A stretch of 64,000 bases of DNA from Cohnella fermenti (GTDB lineage: Bacteria > Bacillota > Bacilli > Paenibacillales > Paenibacillaceae), in NCBI RefSeq assembly GCF_004801405.1, contig NZ_SSOB01000020.1, positions 86,324 to 150,323 of the forward strand. The letters are read 5' to 3'. Position numbers and translations under genes: made by a program. The stretch's first letter is position 1. The number at the start of each line of letters is the position of its first letter. Below the pieces are notes generated by a model, which was not told where the DNA came from, made no database searches, and saw only the letters and a program-made list of their open reading frames with translations. Of this stretch, positions 25,981-35,074 are shown piece by piece.

Positions 25981-26760
25981 GTGAAGCAGCATAACAAGCT
26001 GTACGACGTTCTGCTAGTTGACGATGAGCCCGGGGCGATCAAGTCGCTTAAGTACTTGCTGGATTGGGAGCAAGCCGGCTTCCGGATCGCCGGAGAAGCC
26101 TCCAATGGCCGACAGGCGCTGGAATGCCTCGCGGAGCACCCTTATTCCTTCGTCATTACGGACATTCGAATGCCGGAGATGGAGGGGCTTGCCTTCATTG
26201 CGGCCGTTCGGGAGAGAAGCGATATTACCGTCGCGATCATGAGCGGATACGAGGATTTCGCCTATGCGAGGGCGGCGCTTCAGCTTGAGGTGAAGGACTA
26301 TCTGCTGAAGCCGGCCGAAGAGGATGATCTGGCGAGGCTGCTGGCCAGGGTGAGAGGGGAATTGGATAAGCGTGACAAGCCCGTCCCGTCCGAAGAGGAT
26401 CGTGCGGCGCCTTCGGGCGATCTCGGCAACGAGAAGGGAGTGGCCCGGTTCGTCAAGCAGTGGGTGAAGGATCATTACGCGAGTCCGCTTACGTTAAAGG
26501 GCATCGCCGCGCAGCTATACATGAATCCGGCGTACCTCGGAAGCCTCTTCAAGACCCAGACCGGCATCGGCTTCGGCGAGTACGTGCTGCAGGTGCGAAT
26601 GGAGAAAGCCAAAGAGATTCTCGCGGGAACGGATCTGAAGGTGTACGAGGTCGCTTCCGCGGTCGGCTACAACGACATGGACTGGTTCTACGAGAAGTTC
26701 AAGCTCTATACGGGAGTGAACCCGCGGGATTATCGGAGCAGCAGGGATTCGGTCGGCTGA
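25981..26760 (+). CDS. YesN-like response regulator, compact form (receiver plus AraC DNA-binding domain)
   Basis: 259 aa with a GTG start behind AAGGAGGG. The receiver has the acidic pair LVDDEPG, phospho-acceptor Asp in VITDIRMPEMEGL, and Lys in DYLLKPAEE. An AraC double helix-turn-helix follows almost directly (LKGIAAQLYMNPAYLGSLFK and VASAVGYNDMDWFYEKFK). Typical YesN proteins are about 500 aa, as in the two other systems of this window. This one lacks the central region. It probably activates the importer and perhaps the sialidase-like gene next door. Confidence 0.9.
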   Translation: MKQHNKLYDVLLVDDEPGAIKSLKYLLDWEQAGFRIAGEASNGRQALECLAEHPYSFVITDIRMPEMEGLAFIAAVRERSDITVAIMSGYEDFAYARAALQLEVKDYLLKPAEEDDLARLLARVRGELDKRDKPVPSEEDRAAPSGDLGNEKGVARFVKQWVKDHYASPLTLKGIAAQLYMNPAYLGSLFKTQTGIGFGEYVLQVRMEKAKEILAGTDLKVYEVASAVGYNDMDWFYEKFKLYTGVNPRDYRSSRDSVG

Positions 26761-26880
26761 GATCGTTAGGATTCGTAAGGTATAGACAATAAGGACTCGG
26801 ATGGCTGAGACAATTGGGATTCGGCTCGTTGAGACAATATCCGAACAGGAATGGGATAGACGGCTTTTGCTTGAGTATTG

Positions 26881-26891
26881 AGGTCATACCA
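26881..26891. promoter_or_regulatory. Operator AGGTCATACCA, copy 4, with overlapping promoter
   Basis: GGTCATACC is identical to the core of the other copies; only the outer T is changed to A. TTGCTT (26867-26872), a 17-base spacer and CATAAT (26890-26895) would place the operator over the -10 region of the second sialidase-like gene, as at 7132. Confidence 0.65.
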
Positions 26892-26928
26892 TAATATGGG
26901 ATCGCTGGTTCCCTTAGGAGGATAACGA

Positions 26929-29900
26929 ATGGCATCGTTGGCTGCAAGGGCAAGAGGCAAGCTTCTGATCTGCGCCGCTCTCGTTATGGCATCGCTGAAT
27001 TTCGGACCCGGAGCCGCCGCGCCTTCCGCTGCGGCAGAATCGCAGGCAGACCCGGGCGCTTCCGTCTCCTCTTCCGTCTCCTCTTCCGTCTATTCCTTAT
27101 CACTTAGTTCGGGTTACCAGTCCAGCACGGATAAGCTTCCAGCGTCGATCGGCTCGGCGACGGGAGAGCGCAATCCCTACCAAGGATCGCTGGCTTCGTT
27201 CGGTTCCACAGGCGCATTCTCCCTGGACAGCGGGCTGAACAGCCTCGGCGCCGACCTCGGAGCGGAGGAGACCTTCAATCTGATCGAGCTGGACTCGGAC
27301 GGCAACGGTACCCATCGCGTCGAGAAGGCGGACTTGTCATTGTACGTGAGCGATGACAACGTCACGTACGAGAAAGTACCGGATTGGGACTTCCTGAAGC
27401 TGGATCGCTCCTTGCTGCTCTACAATTTCTCCGAGACGGCCCGTTACGTCAAGGTTCATAGCCATTACGACGATACGAATGCCGAGTACTCCGGCTCGAA
27501 CCTGCAGGCGATGTTGGAAGTTTACGAGCTTCCGGCAGGGACGTGGACCGCGAGCGGAGGAGGGGAGTGGAGTTACCGCAAGGCCGTGACGGTAACGAAT
27601 CCGAATAACGAGACGATATACGACCGTCCGGTTCACCTGTCCGGCAGTTCGCTCGGCACTTCCGCCCTAATCTCGGCCGGGCGTCTGCAAGCGGACTACC
27701 GCGATGTCCGGTTCGCCGATGCGGCCGGGCGGGAACTGAGCTTCTACAAGGACGACGGAGGCTTCTACGTCCGGCTTCCGGAGATGGCGCCGCTCGCGAC
27801 GGCTACGGTATACTTCTATTACGGCAATCCGCAGGCCGCCTTCAGCGGAGGAGGGCAAGAGGCGCTGCAAGTCGAGTACGGCAACAAAACCTTTACTCCG
27901 CAAGGTGACGACGGCTTGGAATTCGGAGCCAATATCAAGCCTGTCCGGCTCCCGGACGGTACGTTGATGCTTATGGCGCAGACCGACATCGACAACGGGA
28001 TTTATGCCCGTTATTCGTTCGACGACGGGATGACGTGGTCGGTGCCGGAGCCGCTGATCTCTCCGGGAAGCCGCTCGGGCATATCCCTCGATAGCCCGGG
28101 CGGGGCTTACGTGGACGAGACGACTGGAGACCTGTTCGTCGCGTTCTACTCGTACCATTACTTCGGCGTATGGGACGGAGTCCACAGTTGCCTGGACGAT
28201 TCTGTCTGTCGCTCGGACCTGTATGTCGTCAAGGCGACCGGATTTTCCGGCGGGAAACCGAGCTTCGGCGCTCCCGTTGCGGTGAGCGGGATGATGTCCT
28301 CGCTTGGCAATCCGGTGAATTACGCGGTTACTTATTCCAATCCGATTCGGACGAGTACCGGACGCTTGGTCGTGACGTTCGGGTTCGCGATCGGGGACGA
28401 CGGCACGTTCGCCGCCGGAGTCGCATACTCGGACGACAACGGCTTGACCTGGACGAAGAGCGCATCCGACCTGACAATCCCGTCCATCGGCGGGGAAGGC
28501 GGCGTATCGGAGACGGCGATCATCGAGCGTGCCGACGGATCTCTGATCATCTACGCCAGGCAGCAGCGAGGAGACAAGACGACTCTGGCCGAGTCCGTAT
28601 CCGTCAATAACGGAACCACCTGGTCCGCGGCGCAGGACAGCGACATCCTAAGCAGCAATACCTTCCCCGCGCTCAGCCGCGACGAAGACGGTTCGATTCT
28701 GCTCAATTGGTCGGGGCACAACGCGATGGGAGGAACGAGCTATCAGCGCAACGACTTGACGATTGCCTACAGCCAAGACGAGACATTGACTTGGGACGGG
28801 TACCGGAATGTGCTCGATCGGACGATTCTGTCGACGCCGGGCTGGTATTCGGAAGGCGAGCGTCGGCAGGCCGTCGAGTCCGACAAAGTGCCGGCGGGCG
28901 AGAATGCGTATTTGTTCTCGTGGTCCGGGGGAACGCAGACGGGCTCCGTTCTCGTGGAGGATTTCTACCGGTATTTGTACCGGAGCCATGGGGCGCTAGA
29001 CGACTTCGAGTACGAGCGGGCGGCCGGGACGACGGACAACGGCACCCGTCTTGCGGGAGATTATTGGTGGAAGACGACGAGCTTCGGGACGGTAACGACG
29101 AGCGGCACGCAGGCCAAGGAGGGAGTCCAATCCCTTCGAATCTACGATCACGTTAGCAATGTCACGCCGACCGGCGCTTCCCGGTTATTCCCGGCCGTGC
29201 GCAAGGGAACGGTGGAATTGTCCCTGTATGGAACAAGCTTCACAAACGGATTGAATCTCTCGCTTCAGGAGGGCTATTCGCAACATCCGAACGCGGCCGG
29301 AACCGCCTTCCGTCTGCAAGTGGCGCCGGACGGTTCCTTGCTATACTCGGATGCGAAGGAATCCTACAACCGGAGAGCCGGATTCGTTCCGGATGACGTT
29401 ACGCCAGCCTCCGGCAACCTGGAGAACATCGGCAACACCGCCGCTCTCGCGCTCGATTACAAGAATCGCAGCGTTGGAATGGATCTTGGCCGAGTCGAGA
29501 CGATCACCCAGATCAAGCTGATCGACAACGATTCCTCGAACCGTCTTGGCTCTAGCAATCTATCCGTCTATATCAGCAACGCGAACGACGGAGACTGGCA
29601 ACTGGTCACCGGGTGGACATTCGCCAAGGCGGGAGGAACGATCACGCTCGGAGGCTTGAACGCGCAAGCCCGGTACGTGAAGGTGCATCAGAACTATGCC
29701 GATACCGCGTATACCTTCGTGAATGGTCTGCAAGAGATCATCGAAGTCGTCTCCGGTCCGGCTACGCGCCGCATCGGCTACTTAACTGGCGATACGAGCC
29801 CCGCCTCCGGCAATTTGGCTTCCTGGGGAACAAGCGGTTCCTTCGGCTTCGACTACCAGAGCCGCAGCGTAGGCATGGACTTGGGCGCGGCGGAGACGAT

Positions 29901-30837
29901 TACCGAGATCAAGCTATGGGATAACGACAACTCGAATCGCCTGACGGCAAGCGATCTGTCCGTTTACGTCAGCGATACGAACGACGGAGATTGGCTGCCG
30001 GTGACAGGATGGTCCTTCGCGAAGTCGAACGGCAACATCAAGCTTAGCGGCTTGTCGGTTACAGCGAGGTTCGTGAAGGTGCATCAAGCTTATTCGGATT
30101 CCTCGTTTACCTTCGTCGGGGATGTTCGGAACCTGATGACGGTCCGCACGACGGAGCATGCCCAGACGACTGGCTTCTTGACGGACACCAATCCGGCGAC
30201 CGGTGACCTGTCGTCCTTCGGCTATGCGGGAACGTTCGCGCTGGATTATCAGAACCGGAGCATCGGCGTCGATCTCGGTCAAGTCGAGACAGTACAGGAG
30301 ATCACGCTGAGAGATATCGATTCGACGAGCCGGATCGCTTCGGGCGATCTCGAAGTTTATGTCAGTATGACGAACAACGGGGATTGGGTTCAAGCGACCG
30401 GATGGACGTTCCAGAAGTCCAATCGCGAGATCACGTTAGGAGGCTTGTCGGCGACGGCCCGATACGTGAAAGTTCATCAAGCGTATTCGGATTCCAGCTT
30501 TACTTTTACAAACGAGCTTAAGGATATGATGTCGGTTAAAACGGAGCCGGTCGCGAGTGTTCTTCGCCCGCTCCCTGTTCCGACGACGCTGGCGACGAAC
30601 GTTTGGAACGATATTCGCCTGAAGTTCGATCTGGCGAGCGGTACGGCCGAAGTGTTCGTGAACGGGGCTTCTAAGGGAAGCATCTCGGCGGCTCATCCCG
30701 GTCCCGTCATTATCCATCTTCTGATCGCGACCGAGCCGGGCTCCGGAACGGACGTCTATGTCGACCGCTTCCTGCTGATCGATGAATCCGTCGCGCTCCC
30801 AACTTCGGGAAGCGTCGGGGCGGAAGAAACGAGTTAA
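26929..30837 (+). CDS. Large secreted sialidase-like protein with domain-inserted F5/8C-like repeats
   Basis: 1302 aa. A signal peptide is followed by one discoidin-like module (about 70-205), a DUF2341-type domain (about 212-312), an Asp-box propeller (about 330-690; SFDDGMTW, SDDNGLTW, SVNNGTTW) and a LamG-like domain. Three tandem discoidin-like modules (about 812-1210) lie inside the LamG-like domain, whose second half resumes with NVWNDIRLKFD and ends near the C-terminus. The rest parallels the 991-aa protein at 12183. The FRIP-like position reads NIKPVRL, again without the Arg. Extra modules suggest binding to multivalent glycans. The start follows AGGAGG. Confidence 0.85.
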   Translation: MASLAARARGKLLICAALVMASLNFGPGAAAPSAAAESQADPGASVSSSVSSSVYSLSLSSGYQSSTDKLPASIGSATGERNPYQGSLASFGSTGAFSLDSGLNSLGADLGAEETFNLIELDSDGNGTHRVEKADLSLYVSDDNVTYEKVPDWDFLKLDRSLLLYNFSETARYVKVHSHYDDTNAEYSGSNLQAMLEVYELPAGTWTASGGGEWSYRKAVTVTNPNNETIYDRPVHLSGSSLGTSALISAGRLQADYRDVRFADAAGRELSFYKDDGGFYVRLPEMAPLATATVYFYYGNPQAAFSGGGQEALQVEYGNKTFTPQGDDGLEFGANIKPVRLPDGTLMLMAQTDIDNGIYARYSFDDGMTWSVPEPLISPGSRSGISLDSPGGAYVDETTGDLFVAFYSYHYFGVWDGVHSCLDDSVCRSDLYVVKATGFSGGKPSFGAPVAVSGMMSSLGNPVNYAVTYSNPIRTSTGRLVVTFGFAIGDDGTFAAGVAYSDDNGLTWTKSASDLTIPSIGGEGGVSETAIIERADGSLIIYARQQRGDKTTLAESVSVNNGTTWSAAQDSDILSSNTFPALSRDEDGSILLNWSGHNAMGGTSYQRNDLTIAYSQDETLTWDGYRNVLDRTILSTPGWYSEGERRQAVESDKVPAGENAYLFSWSGGTQTGSVLVEDFYRYLYRSHGALDDFEYERAAGTTDNGTRLAGDYWWKTTSFGTVTTSGTQAKEGVQSLRIYDHVSNVTPTGASRLFPAVRKGTVELSLYGTSFTNGLNLSLQEGYSQHPNAAGTAFRLQVAPDGSLLYSDAKESYNRRAGFVPDDVTPASGNLENIGNTAALALDYKNRSVGMDLGRVETITQIKLIDNDSSNRLGSSNLSVYISNANDGDWQLVTGWTFAKAGGTITLGGLNAQARYVKVHQNYADTAYTFVNGLQEIIEVVSGPATRRIGYLTGDTSPASGNLASWGTSGSFGFDYQSRSVGMDLGAAETITEIKLWDNDNSNRLTASDLSVYVSDTNDGDWLPVTGWSFAKSNGNIKLSGLSVTARFVKVHQAYSDSSFTFVGDVRNLMTVRTTEHAQTTGFLTDTNPATGDLSSFGYAGTFALDYQNRSIGVDLGQVETVQEITLRDIDSTSRIASGDLEVYVSMTNNGDWVQATGWTFQKSNREITLGGLSATARYVKVHQAYSDSSFTFTNELKDMMSVKTEPVASVLRPLPVPTTLATNVWNDIRLKFDLASGTAEVFVNGASKGSISAAHPGPVIIHLLIATEPGSGTDVYVDRFLLIDESVALPTSGSVGAEETS

Positions 30838-30923
30838 GAGCAGTCGCTTAGCCGGCTTAACCAATCCAAGATAACGATTGTGAACGAACAAGAGCCAACC
30901 GGAGCCAACCATAACGCGAATGG

Positions 30924-30953
30924 CCAGAAGAAAGCCATCGGGCGTTCTTTTGG
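30924..30953 (+). terminator. Putative terminator after the second sialidase-like gene
   Basis: CCAGAAGAAAGCC (30924-30936) pairs with GGCGTTCTTTTGG (30941-30953), with two mismatched positions; its 3' arm is T-rich. It lies 86 bases after the stop codon. Confidence 0.4.
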
Positions 30954-31275
30954 TCGATGCGGTTATTCGGTTCTGCAACTCGATCCCACAATATCGTTGT
31001 AGCTGAAGAAAGAATCGAGAGGATGTCTCCTCAGCGCTATAGGGCTATTGAGGTTGTCAGGACTATCGAGGTTGTCGAGGCTAGCGGAATTTGCAGGGGA
31101 GCGAACGATCCAAAGGAAAGGAGATTCATTAGAGGCTTGCATTTTGGATGTGTTTCCATTATCTTCAATATTATAAGGACCTGAAGCACAGGCCGTCCGT
31201 TCCGGAGAGAGTATCCGGGATGGGCGGCTTGTTGCGTTGCGGCGGGTCCGATCCAACGATGGGAGGATGACGATA
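30954..31275. other. Intergenic stretch with a short tandem duplication
   Basis: No convincing gene is seen. At about 31044-31080 an 18-base unit (CTATYGAGGTTGTCRGGA) is repeated about twice, the second copy with small changes. The region otherwise separates the second sialidase-like gene from the nuclease-fold-like gene. Confidence 0.4.
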
Positions 31276-32046
31276 GTGGAAGCGAAGAAGGCAAGCGGCA
31301 GGATGGACACGAGGACGAGGGCTTCGGGCGGACGGCTGGAGGAGCACGACATCAAGTTCGACCCGGCGTTCGAGAGCGAGTATGCGGAGATGATGGCTCG
31401 GGCAGTTAAGGAGAGTCGCGGGGAACGGAAGCGGAGGCTGCTCGAGGAGCACGGCATCGCGGAGAAAATCCTAGCCTACGTCTGGTGGCAAGCCGTCGGC
31501 AGCTTAAAGCATCTTCATCCGGAGTACGAGATTATGGACTTGAGGGGGACGACGAGGTATGCCGACTATGCTTATCTCCCTTCGCCCGTATTCGGGTTGC
31601 TTCTGGAGGCCGACGGCTTCGGTCCGCACTGGCGAGAGATCAGCCGCTGGAAGTTCGACGACAACGAGGAACGCCAGAATTTGCTGCTGATCGACGAGTG
31701 GAAGCTGCTGCGCTTCTCCTTCGACGGGTTGAAGGACAAGACCGTCCGCTGCAAGCAGACGATCCTGATGGCGCTCGCCCGCTGGGGCCGCCCGATCGGA
31801 GGCGAGAAGGTCGAGTTGAACGTGTACGAGCGGGCGATTTTGCATTATGCGACAACTTCGGATGCGGAGAAGCTAACTCCTAAATTAGTATCTCATGAAC
31901 TAAAGATTAGTCTTAAGACAACGATATCGTTCATGTCATCCTTGTCTGAGAAGAAACTGCTGACTCCTATCATCTCATTAACAGGCAGAAAGATGGCCTA
32001 TCTATTGCCCACTCGCAGATTAAGCACTTCGAAGAGGGGGATTTAG
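31276..32046 (+). CDS. Possible DUF559/Vsr-like endonuclease-fold protein with C-terminal winged-helix-like region
   Basis: 256 aa, no signal peptide. The middle resembles restriction-endonuclease-like folds of the DUF559/Vsr type: LLLEADGFGPHW with a possible E-x-D pair, then FDDNEERQNLLLIDEWKLLRF, where a chain usually ends in an Arg-Phe. The C-terminal 70 residues (TSDAEKLTPKLVSHELKISL) look like a winged helix, and their codons are visibly more AT-rich than the first part. The GTG at 31276 has GGGAGG nine bases upstream; the ATG at 31267 touches that site. A minisatellite begins at the stop codon. Family assignment is tentative. Confidence 0.6.
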   Translation: MEAKKASGRMDTRTRASGGRLEEHDIKFDPAFESEYAEMMARAVKESRGERKRRLLEEHGIAEKILAYVWWQAVGSLKHLHPEYEIMDLRGTTRYADYAYLPSPVFGLLLEADGFGPHWREISRWKFDDNEERQNLLLIDEWKLLRFSFDGLKDKTVRCKQTILMALARWGRPIGGEKVELNVYERAILHYATTSDAEKLTPKLVSHELKISLKTTISFMSSLSEKKLLTPIISLTGRKMAYLLPTRRLSTSKRGI

Positions 32047-33279
32047 TGCCACACATCGGCGCGCAGTCGGGGGAATAGGCGAATGTGCGGTATGGAGTGC
32101 CACACATCGGCGCGCAGTCGGGGGAACGGGCGAATGTGTGGTATGGAGTACCATACATCGGCGCGCAGTCGGGGCAACAGGCGAATGTGTGGTATGGAGT
32201 ACCATACATCGGCGCGCAGTCGGGGGAACAGGCGAATGTGTGGTATGGAGTACCACACATCGGCGCGCAGTCGGGGGAACAGGCGAATGTGTGGTATGGA
32301 GTACCGTACATCGGCACGCAGTTGGGGGAACAGGCGAATGTGTGGTATGGAGTACCATACATCGGCGCACGGACGGGGCAACGGGCGAATGTGTGGTATG
32401 AAGTACCATACATCGGCGCGCAATCGGGGCAACGGGCGAATGTGTGGTATGGAGTGCCACACATCGGCGCGCAGTCGGGGGAACGGGCGAATGTGTGGTA
32501 TGGAGTACCACACATCGGCGCGCAGTCGGGGGAACGGGCGAATGTGTGGTATGAAGTACCATACATCGGCGCGCAGTCGGGGGAACAGGCGAATGTGTGG
32601 TATGGAGTGCCACACATCGGCGCGCAGTCGGGGGAACAGGCGAATGTGTGGTATGGAGTACCGTACATCGGCGCGCAATCGGGGCAACAGGCAAATGTGT
32701 GGTATGGAGTACCACACATCGGCGCGCAGTCGGGGGAACAGGCGAATGTGTGGTATGGAGTACCGTACATCGGCGCGCAGTCGGGGCAACGGGCGTATGT
32801 GTGGTATGGAGTACCATACATCGACGCGCAGTCGGGGGAACAGGCGAATGTGTGGTATGGAGTGCCACACATCGGCGCGCAGTCGGGGGAACGGGCGAAT
32901 GTGTGGTATGGAGTACCATACATCGACGCGCAGTCGGGGCAACGGGCGAATGTGTGGCATGGAGTACCATACATCGGCGCGCAGTCGGGGGAACAGGCGA
33001 ATGTGTGGTATGGAGTACCATACATCGACGCGCAGTCGGGGGAAAACAGGCGAATGTGTGGTATGGAGTACCATACATCGGCGCGTAGTCGGGGGAACAG
33101 GCGAATGTGTGGTATGGAGTACCGTACATCGGCGCGCAGTCGGGGCAACAGGCGAATGTGTGGTATGGAGTACCGTACATCGGCGCGCAGTCGGGGGAAC
33201 AGGTGGTATGGAGTACCGTACATCGGCGCGCAATCGGGGCAACAGGCGAATGTGTGGTATGGAGTACCACACATCGGCG
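32047..33279. repeat. 51-bp minisatellite, about 24 copies plus a partial
   Basis: A 51-base unit repeats head to tail from the base after the upstream stop codon. It is recognisable by GGCGCGCAGTCGGGG, GCGAATGTGTGG and TATGGAGTACC. Because 51 is a multiple of three and stops are rare, several frames stay open on both strands; these are not genes. One unit near 33043 has two extra bases and one near 33200 lacks eight (CGAATGTG). Each unit contains a hairpin, TGTGTGGTA-TGGAG-TACCACACA. There are no unique spacers, so this is not a CRISPR array. Confidence 0.95.
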
Positions 33280-33281
33280 AA

Positions 33282-33306
33282 GGCCCCCTCAACCATCGAG
33301 GGGGCC
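33282..33306 (-). terminator. Hairpin at the end of the minus-strand permease operon
   Basis: GGCCCCCTC and GAGGGGGCC form a perfect 9-bp stem around a seven-base loop, 19 bases past the stop of the minus-strand permease. It separates that operon from the minisatellite. A T-run is weak on both strands. Confidence 0.6.
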
Positions 33307-33324
33307 CACTCAGAACCAAACTAA

Positions 33325-34164
33325 TTACTTCAATCCGCTAGTTGCGATGCCTTCCACGATGTAGCGTTGGAACAGGAAGAAGATGACGAACACCGGCACC
33401 AGGCTCAGGATGGACATGGCGAACATGCCGCCCCAGTTGTTCAGGGATTCGCCGTCGAGGAACAGCTTCAGCGCGAGCGATACCGGGTACAGGTCCGGCT
33501 TGTTTAAGTACAGAAGCGGGTGGTAGAAGTCTTCCCACGTCCAGTAGAAGGAGAAAATCGCCGCGGTCACGAGAGCCGGCACGCACAGCGGCAGGATGAC
33601 CTTGAAGAAGATGCCGTACTTCGAGCAGCCGTCGATCTTGGCCGCCTCGTCCAGGTCGAGCGGGATGGTGCGGATGAACTGCATGATCAGGAAGATGAAG
33701 AACGGAACTCCGAAGAACTGCGGCACGATAATCGGCTTAAACGAAGACAGCCAGCCGAAGTCGGAGAACATGATGTACTGCGGGATAATCGTGACGTCGC
33801 GCGGCAGCATCATCGTCATCATCATTGCGCCGAACCAGAACGCGCGGCCGAAGAAGCGGATGCGGGTGAACGCGTAAGCGACGAGGCCGGAGCTGGCGAC
33901 CGCTCCGATCGTGGAGAGGATCGCGATGATGAACGAGTTCTTGAAGAAGTTCGCGAATGTGTTGCCGGCGAAGCCTGCCCAGCCGCTCTTGTAGTTCTCC
34001 CAGGCGATACGGCTCGGGATGAGACTGTTCGCGGTGGTGAACACCTCCTGGCTTGGCTTGAAGGAGCTGACGAACAGCCAGATAAGCGGATACAGCATCA
34101 CGAGAGCGAGCCCGCCGATGATGATATGGTAGAAAACATTATTCCAGCGTCTCTGAAGGGCCAT
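33325..34164 (-). CDS. Sugar ABC transporter permease (CUT1, MalG type)
   Basis: 279 aa. Six membrane segments and the EAA loop [18 protein letters not shown], then [13 protein letters not shown]. It ends [14 protein letters not shown]. The start at 34164 follows CAAAGGAGG, and only one base separates it from the other permease, so the two are translated together. It is the last gene of the minus-strand importer operon. Confidence 0.92.
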   Translation of the reverse strand: MALQRRWNNVFYHIIIGGLALVMLYPLIWLFVSSFKPSQEVFTTANSLIPSRIAWENYKSGWAGFAGNTFANFFKNSFIIAILSTIGAVASSGLVAYAFTRIRFFGRAFWFGAMMMTMMLPRDVTIIPQYIMFSDFGWLSSFKPIIVPQFFGVPFFIFLIMQFIRTIPLDLDEAAKIDGCSKYGIFFKVILPLCVPALVTAAIFSFYWTWEDFYHPLLYLNKPDLYPVSLALKLFLDGESLNNWGGMFAMSILSLVPVFVIFFLFQRYIVEGIATSGLK

Positions 34165-34165
34165 T

Positions 34166-35074
34166 TTAGTTGCCTCCTTTGTTCTCGTAATGCACCCAGT
34201 ACTTCGAGGTCTGGAACAGGATCAACGTCATGACGCCGATGACGATCAGCATGATCCAAGCCATGGCCGACGCGTAGCCCATCTCGTAGTATTCGAACGC
34301 GCGCTTGTACAGGTTCAGCGAGTAGAGCAGCGTCGAATCCAGCGGACCGCCTTCGCCGCGGGAGATGATGTAAGCCGGCGTGAACGTCATGAACGAGGAG
34401 ATCGTCTGGTTGATCAGGTTAAACAGGATGATCGGGCTGAGCATCGGAATCGTGATTTTGAAGAACTGGCGAAGCTTGCCCGCGCCGTCGACGCCGGACG
34501 CTTCGTACATCTCCCTCGGGATGCTCTTGAGACCCGCGAGGAAGATGAGCATCGAGGAGCCGAATTGCCATACCGCCAGGGCGATGAGCGTCCAGATGGC
34601 CGTCTCCGGCGTTCCGATCCACGACTTGGTCGATTCGATGCCGATCAGGCCGAGCGCCGAGTTGATGATGCCTTGGTCGCCGAACACTTGAGTCCAGAGG
34701 ATCGAGACCGCGACGCTGCCGCCGATGAGCGAAGGCAGGTAGTACGCGGAACGGTAGAAGCCGACGCCCTTGATCGAGCGGTTCAGCAGCATCGCGACCC
34801 CGAGGGCGAACGCGAGCCGCAGCGGCACACTGGCGAATACGTAGGTGAAGGTTACGCGAACGGACTTCCAGAACTTGTCGTCGTCCGTGAACATGCGCGT
34901 GAAGTTATCGAAGCCGATGAAGTTGGGCTTGGTCAGCATGTTGTAGTCGGTGAACGAGTAGTAGAGGGAGGAGGCCATCGGGAACAGGATGAACACCAGG
35001 AACCCCAGAATAAACGGAGCGGAGAAAATATAACCGACCATATGGTCATTGTGCAGCAGCTTCTTCTGCTTCAT
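34166..35074 (-). CDS. Sugar ABC transporter permease (CUT1, MalF/UgpA type)
   Basis: 302 aa. Membrane segments begin after [15 protein letters not shown], and the EAA loop is [20 protein letters not shown], then [10 protein letters not shown]. The start follows AAGGGAGTTGAAGTC. It is separated from its binding-protein gene (35522-36862) by 447 bases with two strong hairpins, which is unusual and may set a lower level for the permeases. Confidence 0.92.
   Translation of the reverse strand: MKQKKLLHNDHMVGYIFSAPFILGFLVFILFPMASSLYYSFTDYNMLTKPNFIGFDNFTRMFTDDDKFWKSVRVTFTYVFASVPLRLAFALGVAMLLNRSIKGVGFYRSAYYLPSLIGGSVAVSILWTQVFGDQGIINSALGLIGIESTKSWIGTPETAIWTLIALAVWQFGSSMLIFLAGLKSIPREMYEASGVDGAGKLRQFFKITIPMLSPIILFNLINQTISSFMTFTPAYIISRGEGGPLDSTLLYSLNLYKRAFEYYEMGYASAMAWIMLIVIGVMTLILFQTSKYWVHYENKGGN

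Noticed and set aside
26761..26880. Tandem repeats in the gap before the second sialidase-like gene
   Set aside because: GGATTCG and GAGACAAT recur a few times but with irregular spacing; too weak to call a repeat element.
32047..33279. CRISPR array
   Set aside because: Units are contiguous 51-bp copies without unique spacers, and no cas genes are nearby.
32020..33341. Several 410-450-codon open frames on both strands across the 51-bp array
   Set aside because: They arise because the repeat length is a multiple of three and lacks stops; there is no ribosome site at their starts, indels shift the frames, and opposite-strand frames are equally open.
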